DNA from: Heligmosomoides polygyrus polygyrus
Taxonomy: Eukaryota > Nematoda > Chromadorea > Rhabditida > Heligmosomidae
Reading direction: 5' to 3'
Length of the DNA stretch: 64,000 nucleotides
Assembly (NCBI GenBank): GCA_947396885.1
Contig: OX377206.1
Location: forward strand, 6,710,658 to 6,774,657
The notes beneath the pieces are model-generated. The model saw nothing but the letters and a program-made list of their open reading frames with translations, was not told where the DNA came from and made no database searches. This document shows, piece after piece, positions 31,902-42,725 of this stretch. The stretch's first letter is position 1. Each line of letters begins with the position of its first letter. A program made the translations under genes and the position numbers.

Positions 31902-31974
31902 TGGGCGGGGAATCCGAACCAGGAACCAGGAGTCGTATGGACGCGACAGCCGGCACCTTCTTCGGCTGCGCTAC
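31902..31974 (-). repeat. SINE head, copy B
   Basis: Same A-box-like and B-box-like layout as 21,088-21,165. Confidence 0.6.
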
Positions 31975-32199
31975 AACGCGCCTTGCAGGTCGGTAGTTTC
32001 AGTATACAACTGAGAATTTCAACAGGGAATACCCACCGACCTAACATTGCAAACGTTTCCATAAACAGGGAAAATAGGGCGCAAAATGCTTCCATAAAAA
32101 TCCATGTTCGACTGTCGTTGAATCTTGGCATGTTTTTTTCTTTGTGCTGTAGGATCTCGTGTGAAGCTGTGGAGCCGAGATTGGTATACTTCTTTATTC

Positions 32200-32235
32200 G
32201 GCTTACGTTTCGGCGTAACCGCCTTCTTCAGAGCC
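32200..32235 (-). ncRNA. Hammerhead-ribozyme-like motif, copy B
   Basis: As copy A, but the stem is a full GGCG-GUUA-CGCC, with CUGAAGA before and GAAACGUA after, closed by GGCU/AGCC and followed by GAATAAAG. The loop differs from copy A while the stem is kept. Confidence 0.5.
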
Positions 32236-32438
32236 TGGAGAAGACAAAGGAGTTAGGGAAATTACCCGCTTAAGGATCATTTCAAGTTACAGAAGCTCTA
32301 GGCGCAAGTGATAAAATGAGACGAAAGGGGAGTAAGGCAATCCGACTGACCTTACGAGACAGCCGAGAGACTGCTAAGTCACCCTCGGATAGAGAACGAC
32401 GTGGATGAATGATGATACTTTCGCTTCGGACCACATCT

Positions 32439-32660
32439 TCAGCGACCTTCTGGTTGGCGTCCTCCTGGGTGAAGCTCATAGAGGTCGGCAAATGGAGCCA
32501 GCTCCCTGATAACGGCCACCCGCTCCTCTTTTCTGTTAATTGCGTGGTTCTTGAACGCAATCCACAACGCCTCCAGGTCCTTCCGCCCTGCGATATCGGA
32601 CTCGCGTGCTAAGATCGTCACCTCCACCTCAATCGCTGTGCCGTTGTGGATGCTTCTATA
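32439..32660 (-). pseudogene. Penelope-like polyprotein C-terminus, copy B
   Basis: VEVTILARESDIAGRKDLEA followed by LWIAFKNHAINRKEERVAV. It differs from copy A by a few substitutions (for example N to D, L to F). Same truncation and same distance to the hammerhead-like motif. Confidence 0.6.
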
Positions 32661-34799
32661 AAATTGTTCCCATCTTTGCTAGGTAGCTGTAAGGACGTCG
32701 GGTTTCGTCGTTATCCGACACAAAAATCGCCGGATAACGAACAAAAGGATAGACCAAAACCCGCCGGCACCCGGATAGCGGATAACGGTCAACCCGCTCC
32801 TCCCTGACCCGTAACTACCGTAGCCCGTATTCATATTCTTATCTCCAAGGAAGCATGCTTGCTTGGCGGTCATCACGGTTGTAAGGGTCTAAAACAAAGA
32901 ACGAAAGAATGTGAACTGCAACAGACCTACCTGGCTCCCTGTCTCTTGGTGGTGATCACTTGTTTAGGCTGGATACGCGAAACAGCGAGACTCGACCCGT
33001 AACTTTGCCAACCCGATGAGAGCGATGTAGTTAACAGCCAAGGATAATTATCATCTTGCACCTGTCATTTAGCCAGTCGGCTGCCGATGGGCTTTTTATC
33101 ACAGAATTCCTCCTGGAAGCCAGAGCAATGGAGAAGAAATAGTTCGAACCACGATAAAAATACATCTGTAGCTAGAGAACCGCACCTGTAAACTCTGCTT
33201 GATGCTCATTTTCAGAAGAATCTGACCAGGTGTTATGAAGTCCAATGCTGAAAGCTTCTTTCTAACAGATGATGCCATTAGAATACAAAAAACGTTTACT
33301 TCACACAAAAAGCACGCTTGCACAATAATACTCATTAACTCTGTTATTGTATGAATCTGAACGAAAGTCTACAACTATGGGTTCACCCTAATCCTGCTTC
33401 ACAGCATCATGAGAAATTGTACCAAAGCAAAGGACGTGGGGTAAGTTCACACATGAGGTAAGGTCTCACATTCTTAAGTGCAAGAAAGGGTTCGCTCAAT
33501 CAGGTTTTTTTACTCACGGCGAGAGCAGAGCTCCCAGTCTAGGAGGATGGAGCGCCCCCACCCCTCCCATAACCTTTTGGGCATGCAAGATCAACATGGC
33601 TTTTTTCTGAGAAGTAGGACCTTATTACGTTTCTGTGGTCATAAACCCAAAAAAGGGAAATCTATTTACTCCCCATAGCATCTTCCTAATTATACAATTT
33701 TCACGTCCAAATGGACACTTTCCAAATCAGACTGGCATTTCTTCGCGAGATTGACGCTTTTGAAATCAAACTGAACCTCTTCCAAATTAGAACGAGCTTG
33801 TTCCCAGATTAGAGTAAAGGCTATCCGAGGCGATTAGAACATTTTTTGTGAAATATTATGTGACTTTCTTTTAAATATTTCAATTCACCTGCCTATAACT
33901 CGACACGCTGTTTGAACTGGCTCGGCCTTTGAATAAACTAGATGATTGCTGCCCTTTTGCGCTTTCACATAAAATTCGATCAATTATTTTTCCTTAAGAA
34001 ACAACAATTTTACACAATTCCAAGCAATGTGTTCACGTATTGGAACATCGACCCGCAAACTTCTCTTGGGACGTTGGACAGAACCATGGAGCCGAAATGC
34101 GAAATGCATCTGTTACGACGTCACTTCTCACACGACACGAAAAAACCCGATCAGAGAGCTGGTACCGGTTAGCGGGTATAAGGCGAGGTTAGGTCCTCTA
34201 TGTAGTGATGAACAAACGGATAAGACGAGGTCTTATTGAAACCAGTTTGAGTCGCACTATGCACTACTTCACCTGATGTCGTATCCCAAAATGGAGAGAA
34301 CTCCTCTTGAGGCTGTCCACTCGTCACTTAGACTGATTTACTTGCCAGCTAATTCGTGATGTGTCGTCAGGTACCTCCTCAAGTTGTACCGCCTTTTTAG
34401 CTGCCGAACTGTTGACTGGAAGGACGCAACCCAGACATTCTCAAATCGGATGCTTTACTTCCAAAACTGAAAGTTTGTAATTGCAAATGTCGGAACGCGC
34501 AAAAACTACCGCTCGATGCTCAGAAAAGTTCGCGTCGATTTCAAGGATGGGAACGAAACACTCGAAACTAATACAGGCGAAGCATGTCGTTACGACTCAA
34601 ACAGAACTGGAGCGAAAACGCCGAAGCGGACCCTTTCGCTGTGTTCTTCGCAAGCGACTTCGGGTAGGAATGCAGTACTTTGTTTCTCACTGTACGAATT
34701 TTGATTAGGGCCATTCTTTGACAAACTCGCGTATAGCCACAATCCCCACAACCATCTGCTCCATTCCAAATCAATAAAGTTGAACGTACCTTCCGGAAA

Positions 34800-35075
34800 T
34801 TCTTTCAATTTTTCGATTTTGTATCCTCGTGCGTGACATCGCGTGGCATCGCGTCATGGGGTCGTAGTAAACCTTAAATTGCACTGCGTTAAGCAAATCT
34901 GAAACAACAAAGGTGTGTTGCACTGTGAAATCTAGGCAAAAACAGTACTGACCCGGTCGCAGATGCAGTAAATCCGTTCGTCATCAAGAACAACAACATC
35001 AGGATCGGAATTATCGTTACCATAAGCACGCAGCTTTCGCTGTACAGCTACTTCTCTACCCGTTTCTTTCGTGTT
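34800..35075 (-). pseudogene. Captured gene fragment, exons c and d, copy B
   Basis: Exon c runs 35,075 to 34,949 and is intact. The intron is 50 bp (34,948-34,899) with GTACTG and TTTCAG ends. Exon d begins at 34,898 and ends at a consensus GTACGT donor (exon end 34,800). Exon d has small indels around GTGACATCGCGTGGCATCG. This is the best-preserved exon c. Confidence 0.55.
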
Positions 35076-36973
35076 CTGCAAAGTGAGGGAGGTTGGAAGA
35101 TGTTTAGAGTGCCAGCTCAATAAGACTTCTCCACTCTGTCTAAACTTCCGCCTATCTCGCAAACACTTACAAATATGCTCACGTATGGCGTATGTTATAC
35201 TTCGGTGACACGTCGCCGACGCTGTTGCTGCGCGGGTGCTATACAGAGCATAGCAGCCCGTCGCCGCAGCATAACACAGCATAACAGGCGAATTTAAAAA
35301 AGGCCACACTAAGCCTTCCTTGAGCAAAAAATTAGGCCCAACACGGTTTGGGAAGTCACCTTGTCCTCTGCGGCTATCCGCCTTTGTATCATGTCACATG
35401 GATTGCCATTTACATCAAAACTGGCCTAGCTCAGTTAACCATAGGGGTAGAACACAACCAGTGCTATATAATTTTAAATTTCATACTACACAAAGCGTTG
35501 TATATAGGGCTGCCCTGCATGATGCCACCCCCCCCCCCCCCGAGCCACTTCGTGCCAAAAGTTATTTTAACGGTTTTCAGAGTCTCCATTTTAATGTGGA
35601 GAAGACTCGTTTTCGTTCAAAAGATGTTCAGTTAGATCTCAAACGCGTCGAGCTTGACTGGAAGTTGTCCAATTTGATTTGAACTCATAAATTCGACGTG
35701 GAAATGATATATGATACCTTGACCACCGTCTTCTGGTGACGATCAACTTCTCCTGCTGGGTCGCTTGGAAACACCTCGATTTGGCCACTCACTTTGTCGA
35801 CCTCGAGGTAGATCAAATAGCCGCGGAACCATGCTAAATTTAGTATCTTCCGACGACACAATACGAAAGCAGAAACACGAAAAGTTAGTAATCTGACCTC
35901 CGAGTCGTATTTTCAAATACATTCCCCGCCCTCCTCACTGTAGACACATACTTGAAACCCGTTCACCAGCGAGTTATTCTTGCTGATGACGCGAAATAAT
36001 TCCCGCGGTTGAAGCGAATTCTGCCTCTATAACATGGCTCAGATTTTAGCAAATTTGATGAAAATTGGAACGATGGAGACTACCTACAAAGACGGAATAA
36101 AACTTACACATGAAGCACTATGGAGTGCCAGGAGGACCCCACTAGACGTCGCATGATAGCACCTGTTATTTCATTGTCATTCGAACTAAGAAGGAAATCT
36201 CCCTAAATTGCGTACATTTAAAACAGGCAAGCCACGGTCACTTCATTCTGCCGAACATAATGAGATCGAAAACTTGTGATATCCGATGCGGATTAATCAG
36301 AGCAAAGCAACCAAACCCTAGGACGACTCATGGCGAAATAGTGTCACGTGCGCTGACTCGAGATAGTGTGTAGAGTGCAATGTCCACTCGGGACCCTCGT
36401 CTATGGTATCGATTTTGGACGGAAGCCAGTGCTCACAGGTTTAGTCCTTTGGCCGATGCCTGCAATAGCTGTTCGTAGTGTTCGACACAGTTAGAGAGGG
36501 CACGGTTAGTATGGTATGGTAGATTGTCATTATTTCTGCCAGAGGTCAGGTATTATCAACGAACGATTGGACGCCAATACCGCATTACCATGCTAGAAGC
36601 AGCTTCTTCGATTTTGTGTGACCTGTGCGTTGAAAGGGAACCTCATCGTTCATACATACTGATTCTTTACTGACTCGATGAATGCGTCTGATGAGGCGAT
36701 AAGATGTAGAAGATTACAAACTCATGTATTTAGTCGAAATTCTGCCCTTACCGTCAGGGAAAGAATTCCGACTAAATACATGTTTCTCTTTCAGAAGCGG
36801 GCTTAGATTCTTTCCACCTTCATGTTATTGTTCCTTGCTGTTCACATTCAGTTTGGATAGTAACACATTTTCTATTGGATTAATTAGATCGTCGAACCAG
36901 TGCATTCTTGGGAAGCCGACGAGGGATGTTTGTAGAACGTAGCGCAATATCAGACGAAACGAAGCGGGGGGCG

Positions 36974-37247
36974 TGCAGCGCAGTAGGAGGAAGTGCCGAT
37001 TGTCGCATGCACCCAGTGCCAGGTTTCTGGTTCAAATTTCCCGTTGAGGGCAATCATTTCAATGAATTGGTAACAAACTCGAATGGGAACAATAGAGCAC
37101 TGACTTGTTCTTCAGCTGGCCACCGCAGGTCATTGTATGGCCAAATACGCATTCAAATCGTCTCCACGACATCACGTAAAAAAAGGAATACGTGGCGCAT
37201 TCCAGAAGGGATTGAATAGCGCCGTCGTTTTCCCTTTATCCTTTAAT
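36974..37247 (+). repeat. SINE, about 270 bp
   Basis: The head GCGCAGTAGGAGG leads to a B-box-like TGGTTCAAATTTCC. The body contains GCTGGCCACCGCAGG and TTGTATGGCCAAATACGC, and the tail is TTTCCCTTTATCCTTTA. It matches 49,699-49,979 over its whole length with about 20% differences by eye, indicating an older family. Confidence 0.65.
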
Positions 37248-37589
37248 GCAGTACATTATGCATGGTCTAGAAGTGATTATAAGTGGGTGTTTACGCACAC
37301 TACCTAATCTCGAATCACTAGTCGTTATCCTTCTGCCTCGTCGCTTTCGTCGCAGAGAATGAAGATGCCCTAAGGGCCTGTTCATACTTCGCGACAAGAG
37401 CGACTTGTCGCCCGTGCAAAACATGCATATCGATTGAAACCGAGCGCGCACCGCCGAAAAGTGTTCATACTCGAGCGCCGGCGCCGTCGCTCCAGTCGCT
37501 CTCGTCGCTCTTGTCGCCTGTTCATACTTAGCGCCGGCGCCGGGAGCGACTGGGGCGACGAACGGAGTGTGGAGTACGTAATTACACCG

Positions 37590-37657
37590 CACTAGTGCTG
37601 GAAGGCGCACTAGTGCTAGAAGGAAACGATTCCTGTTCTGAAGTTCTTCACACAAAG
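37590..37657 (+). pseudogene. Exon-like 5' part inside the TIR element
   Basis: The frame LVLEGALVLEGNDSCSEVLH then TK ends at a GTAAGG donor (37,658). It can join in phase to the block at 41,300. Confidence 0.35.
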
Positions 37658-37821
37658 GTAAGGAGAGCTTTTATTTCTATTTTGAGTGCCAGACTGACGA
37701 TGTAGGTAATATGATTGTTCGCTTTTGTCTGTTTCAGTTTCTAACAACTTTTTTGACTAAAAATATGTCTGTTTGCTTGTGTTTGTCTCAGTTGCCGGAA
37801 ACTCTTTACTAATCACCTGTG

Positions 37822-39762
37822 TCACCTGTCGTCCCGTTGATCATCGAATTGCTCGAGCGGGTGCCAGCAGCGTCTCCATTCGTCCCTGTCGCGTGCCAGA
37901 GTGGTCCAATGGATCCTCCTCGCTCGAGGGACACGAAGAGCGTCATATCGGTCGTTCAGGGCTTTCACGAAGAAGTCCGACCAACGCGTTGGTGGGCGTC
38001 CTGGTGTTCTTTTGACATCCCGCGGAATCCAGTCGGTGATGGCTCTCGTCCAGCGGGTGTCTGCGAAGCGCATTACGTGGCCGGCCCACCTAATTTTCGA
38101 CAACTTGGCCCACGCGACAGCGTCTCTGATCTTCGAGCGTCGGCGAAGCTCGGAACTCCGGAGGCCTTCTCTCACTTGCGTGAGTCGTTTCACTCCGAGC
38201 ATCGTCCTCTCGATTCCACGCTGCGCGACGCTGATCGCGTGTTCATCCTGCTTTCGTATAGCCCAGGTCTCTGAGGCGTATGTTGGGGCAGGAAGAACAG
38301 TGGAGTCGAATAGGTGGGCACGGAGTCGGACGTTCTTCGTCTTTTTCGCGACTTCTTCGACGCTCTTGAAAGCTCCCCAAGCCGCTCTTTTCCTCCTGCT
38401 CAGCTCTGGTGCTAGGTCGTTGGCCATGTTGACTTCGCGACCCAGATACACATAGCTGGAGCATTCGGAGATGTTCGTTCCGTTGAGCGAGAATGGGGCA
38501 TCAGAAACCCATCCGTTCCTCATGAACATCGTCTTCGTAAGATTCAGCTGCAGTCCAACGTTCCCACATACACGATCGAAGTCGGCCAGCATTCGCTCCG
38601 CCTGGCTGATGCTCGGCGTTATGAGCACGATGTCGTCAGCGAAGCGAAGATGATGTAGTTGCCGGCCGTCGACCTTCACTCCCATGTCTTCCCATTCTAG
38701 TTCGCGCATGACGTTTTCGAGAGTGGCGCTGAAGAGCTTCGGGGATATGGTATCCCCTTGCCGAACCCCTCTCTTCACGTCGACGACGACGTCGTTGTAG
38801 AATGGTGAGATCTTGGTCGTGAATCCACTGTACAGCTCTCGAAGGACTCTGATGTATTGAGTAGGAACGCCCTGGGTGAGCAGGGCTTCGATGACCGCTT
38901 CAGTTTCGACAGAGTCGAATGCCTTCTTCAGGTCGACGAACGTAAGGCACAGCGGCAGCTTGTACTCTCGCGACACTTCGATGAGCTTCGTAATGGTGTG
39001 TATGTGGTCGATCGTGCTGAATCCTCTCCGAAATCCTGCTTGCTCGCATGGCTGTCCTTCGTCCAGCGTTCTGCTAATCCTATTCAGGATAACTCGAGTG
39101 AACAGCTTGTAGACTACGGACAGCAGGCAGATCGGGCGATAGTTGCCAATGTCGTGCACGTCTCCCTTCTTGTACAGCAAGACGGTTCTGCTGGTCTTCC
39201 ACTGAGATGGAACCTTGCACTCCGACAGGTAACGTGTGAAGAGCCGCGCCAGGGTGTTGATGACCGTAGGCGGGAGGTTCTTCAGGTGTTCGGGTCTGAT
39301 CCTGTCGGGACCGGGTGCTGTACGTTTCTTCACCGACGAGATGGCGTGTCGGATCTCGGAAGAGAGAACAGAGGGGACGACGTATCCATCCTGCGGAAGA
39401 TGGCATGGGGGCAGGTGGACGTGGCTATCGAAGAGATCGGAGTAGAAGTCGTGGATGACCCTCTCCATGGTCCTTCTGGAAGAGGTGACGGTTCCGTCGG
39501 GACGTCGGAGAGCTGTCATCTTGGTCTTCAAGTTGGCGAAGTTCCGGCGGGCATTGCGGATGCTCAACCCTGCCTCTGCAGCTTCAGCCAACACTTCCGC
39601 CCTTCTCTCCTTAAGATCCTCCTTTATCGCCTCTCTGCATAGCTTCGCAAGCTCGGACGTCAGTTGGTAGTTGCCTGACGCTCGTGCTGCTCCACGCTGG
39701 CGTATCAGCTCGAGAGTTTCCGGAGACAGACGTCTCTTGGTGGTCTTCAAGCTCTCGGCTCC
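37822..39762 (-). pseudogene. RTE-like reverse transcriptase, about 646 codons after the stop
   Basis: The reverse transcriptase is in the same frame as the endonuclease. Visible: [69 protein letters not shown], the catalytic RFADDIVLI (FADD at 38,632-38,643) and then LNLTKT and YLGREV. The C-terminus has the long [16 protein letters not shown]... TWAIRKQDE... RWAGHVMR... GRPPTRWSD tail typical of RTE proteins. Complete to the stop at 37,822. It is a different lineage from the element at 1-2693 (FADD versus YADD, little identity). Confidence 0.9.
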
Positions 39763-40737
39763 CTAAGCACTATCGTGGAGATGGTGCACGAAGCGGTCGT
39801 ATTCCTCGTCGACGTTGTCCATGACGACATCTTCCCAAAGACCGGCAAGAGAGGTGTAGAGGTCCCAGTTGATGGTCGTTCTGGGACTCCTCTTCTTGAA
39901 CTTCGCGGCCTTCTCTCCTTGACGCGAAAAGCGGAACCTTGCGCGAAGGAGGCGGTGGTCCGATCCCGTGTAGAACTTGGGGACAACGGAGACGTCGGTC
40001 AGGCAATATTTGCGGTTGAAGATGATGTGGTAGATCTCGTTGTGGAACTGGCCACCGGGAGATTCCCAGGTCCATCGTAGGGAGGGAGGCTTCTGGAACT
40101 GCGAGTTTCCATGGATGGTCTTGGTCGACATGATAAACTCAGACAGCCTTTCATCTTGCTCGTTCCACTCCAAACCGTGGGTTCCGATGTGAAGTTCTTC
40201 CGGCGACCTTCGTGGTCCGATCTTGGCGTTGAAGTCGCCGACGATCACCTTGTAGAAGGTGTGATCTTCCTTATAGAACTTCTCCAGCTCCACGTAGAAG
40301 GCTTCGACCTCTTCGTCGTCGTAGTCGGATGTTGGGGCATACGCGACGAATACAGTCAAAGCTGGCACGGAACCACATCGCTTCAGTCGCAGACGTCCGA
40401 TTCGGCTTGTCAGAGACTCGTACGAATCGATGTTCATGGCCAAGTGCGTGTTGACGAGGACACCAACGCCGCCTACTCCTCTGCTGTCGCATGTTCCGAG
40501 GAACAGTTCTTCTCCGGAGTCGTAGGCGGCGTGCAGGGGGTGGTGTCTTCTCGTCTCGGTCAGTCCGATGACGTCGTACTTGATCTTCCTGGCTTGCATC
40601 ATCAGGTCCTCGACGGATGCTTCCGATGCAAGCGTGCGGGCGTTGTAAGTACAGATCGTCATCCTAGTCCTTCTCAATTTGCGCAGCCTGGTTAGGCCCT
40701 GAGATTTTAGCAGCCTCTCCGTACTCGTCCTTCCCAT
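39763..40737 (-). pseudogene. RTE-like endonuclease domain, 324 aa
   Basis: An apurinic-type endonuclease that would nick the target. Blocks in order: MTICTYNARTLA (about residue 26, a likelier true start than the upstream Met), VIGLTETRRHH, GVGVLVNTHLA, VFVAYAPTSDYD, KVIVGDFNAKIG and YTGSDHRLLRARF. The Glu, Asp-x-Asn and Ser-Asp-His catalytic positions are all present. The frame ends at TAG (39,763-39,765) after HHLHDSA, and the RT continues in the same phase. Confidence 0.88.
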
Positions 40738-41276
40738 CGCTGCAGAAATGGGGGCTCTTTCGGGGTCAGGGGAATCAGGCCCTTTAGTGCTGCTGTGTTT
40801 GACTGGAATACAACACGGGTAGCTAGTCAGGCTCTGTCGTGCGGGCGGGGTACTCCGGGCAGCCAGCCAGACTGCCCGAAGGGACGGGGCGAGACTTAAG
40901 GCGGCCTCGAATCGCCTTACATGTACTCCCAGTCGACCGAGTGCAAGCTTTTGGCCGAGCCGACACAGTTACAATCCGCACAGTCACGAACACAGCCACG
41001 CACACTGTGCACGAACATGCCGCTCCCACGCACAAGGAACGCGTCGACCCGACACAGCAGGAGCAAGGAGTCCATCCCCTGCATCCCACCTGCGTCTCTG
41101 GGCAGTACACAGTCGCATTTGGTTCGCGTTTAATTCCCCTATCCACCACCCGGGGACGCGCCACGTGGCCCTGCGACAAGCGGCCCGAGATCCCTCTTAA
41201 CAAGAGAGCCCGAAGGCTCTCTATCGAGGGAGATCCGTGGCTTTACTAATATAACTGTTTATAACTGTTAATATAA
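40738..41276 (-). other. 5' leader of the RTE-like element
   Basis: GC-rich, CACGCACAC-type sequence with no conserved frame. A minus frame 40,823-41,203 is Cys-rich but reads like translated repeat. Promoter activity would be expected here if the element is active. Confidence 0.5.
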
Positions 41277-41299
41277 CTGTTTGCTTGTGTCTGTTTCAG

Positions 41300-41390
41300 T
41301 TTCCAAAAACTAATGCAATTGAAGTTGAAGTTAGACGTGAAGATCCCTATTCACTTGATATTTTAGGCCACGAAGTAGATGTTATGGTGC
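41300..41390 (+). pseudogene. Exon-like 3' part inside the TIR element
   Basis: After CTGTTTCAG (ending 41,299) the frame reads FPKTNAIEVEVRREDPYSLD, then ILGHEVDVMVQLRTPHY, entering the right inverted arm. It fits phase 0 with the block ending at 37,657. Identity unknown. The RTE sits in the intervening intron. Confidence 0.4.
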
Positions 41391-42049
41391 AATTACGTAC
41401 ACCACACTACGCTCGACGCCCCAGTCGCTCTTGTCGCTCTTGTCGCTCCAGTCGCTCTTGTCGCCTGTTCATACTTCCGCGTGCTGCGCTCTTGTCGCTG
41501 CTGTCGCGAAGTATGAGCAGGCCCAAAGCACACAAACCAGTCACTTGTCTGTATCTGCTCCCTCTCCCGACCAGCATTGCACCGTCCAATTTGGATACAT
41601 CTACGGTGCGAAGCCGACTGTAGATGGCTGACTTGGTCTATAACGAGAAACCAGGAAGGACGCTGTGAGTGACGACACCTGTACTTTCGTTCGCTTGCCT
41701 TGCACTGTGGACAATGAAGATGCTCCTCATTCGTAACACCTTCGGAGAACTTTGGCGGTTCATCCTCAAACAAAAAAAAAACAAGCGATGACTATTCATG
41801 TGTTGGCAACAAAAAAATCTTAGGTGAATCGGTTAAGAATCGGTTACGTTTCTTCCGGAGTCTGGGTTATTTGCGTACTGTGGGTGTTCAGCGATTCCAT
41901 TAACGCTCATTTATTTGCGGGTATTGCCGTGTCTCTTCGGAGTGGAGACTACCTAACAAGTATTCTGCGTTGCGAGGTGCACAATTTACAGATCAAGTTC
42001 GTGGTGGAGACAAATTAACCCGCAAACGGTGATGCAAACAGTACATAGA

Positions 42050-42142
42050 GCGGATATTCGACTATTCGACTATTCGAAATTCGATTATTCGATATTTCTA
42101 AAATCGGATATTATTCGATCATTCGAAATTCGAAATTTTTTC
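42050..42142. repeat. ATTCGA-rich simple palindromic array
   Basis: Repeated ATTCGACTATTCGAAATTCG units. Such runs are self-complementary; no other content. Confidence 0.6.
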
Positions 42143-42725
42143 CCATGGACGAAGGTACATATCGTATGCGTCGTCAGCAGCATGAACACGGTAGGCAAGT
42201 GAGTGCAACCGAACCGGTACTGTGTGACAAGGACGCGGGAAATCATCGTTTCGGAAAACTCAATGTATTGCTCCCTTTATTACAAGCACACTGATTTTCT
42301 TCAAGATGAGTTGTTCAACAATCAAAACGCAACAATGTGAGAGCATAATGCAATTTTGTGATTAACATCTTCAGGGACAAATGTCTTATCAAGACTTGGA
42401 AAAAATCATTGGCCCCTCCTAAGCGCTAGAACGGAATTCGGTGAACTTGAACGAGGTTGCGATGTCCGAAAGTGTGCAGTAAATGTAGCGGGGTAAGCTC
42501 TCGATCAGAGAATCATCACGGCGACGGATCAGAAAAGCCTCTTAACCGAGAGGAAGATGACGATTTGCTCTAACTGTATCGGTGGCGACGTATTGCATCA
42601 GAAAATGGGACTATCCTGGCAGTTCTCGAGCGTTTATGGTTAAAGTTAATACAGCTGCAGTTCTCACGACTACATTTGTGGCAGGCGGTATCGCAAAAAC
42701 ATTTCCTCGGCGCGGTTCTCATTAA

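Larger units (their letters stand above)
29233..36893 (+). repeat. Tandem unit, copy B
   Basis: Copy B begins 15 bp after copy A ends (29,217) and lies in the same orientation. It retains a complete 130-bp MITE at 30,921-31,050 that is partly deleted in A. It also keeps the uninterrupted ATGTATTTAGTCG site (36,724-36,736) where A carries the LTR element. The unit ends with an inverted pair ATTTAGTCGAAATTC / GAATTCCGACTAAAT (36,728-36,778), also seen at 29,092. Confidence 0.85.
37804..41276 (-). mobile_element. RTE-like retrotransposon, near full length
   Basis: The element is bounded by direct repeats of 35 bp (37,769-37,803 and 41,277-41,311, 5 mismatches) beginning CTGTTTGCTTGTGT. Its 3' end is only about 18 bp beyond the RT stop. 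CTTTACTAAT occurs next to both ends (37,803 and 41,241). The mismatches in the target duplication suggest an old insertion, although both frames remain open apart from one stop. Confidence 0.8.
37374..41524. mobile_element. TIR element split by an RTE insertion
   Basis: Ends 37,374-37,396 (GGGCCTGTTCATACTTCGCG) and 41,502-41,524 are inverted with one mismatch in 23. Similarity between the arms continues inward in patches to about 37,590 and 41,393 (CGACTGGGGCG and GTACGTAATT). Without the 3.47-kb RTE and one duplicate the element would be about 0.65 kb. The same ends bound the 141-bp MITEs at 15,737 and 60,262. Flanks TAA and AAA are compatible with a 3-bp target. Confidence 0.7.

Noticed and set aside
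38857..39642. 261-codon plus-strand frame
   Set aside because: Antisense shadow of the second RTE reverse transcriptase; no domain of its own.
40111..40695. 194-codon plus-strand frame
   Set aside because: Antisense to the endonuclease of the second RTE-like element.
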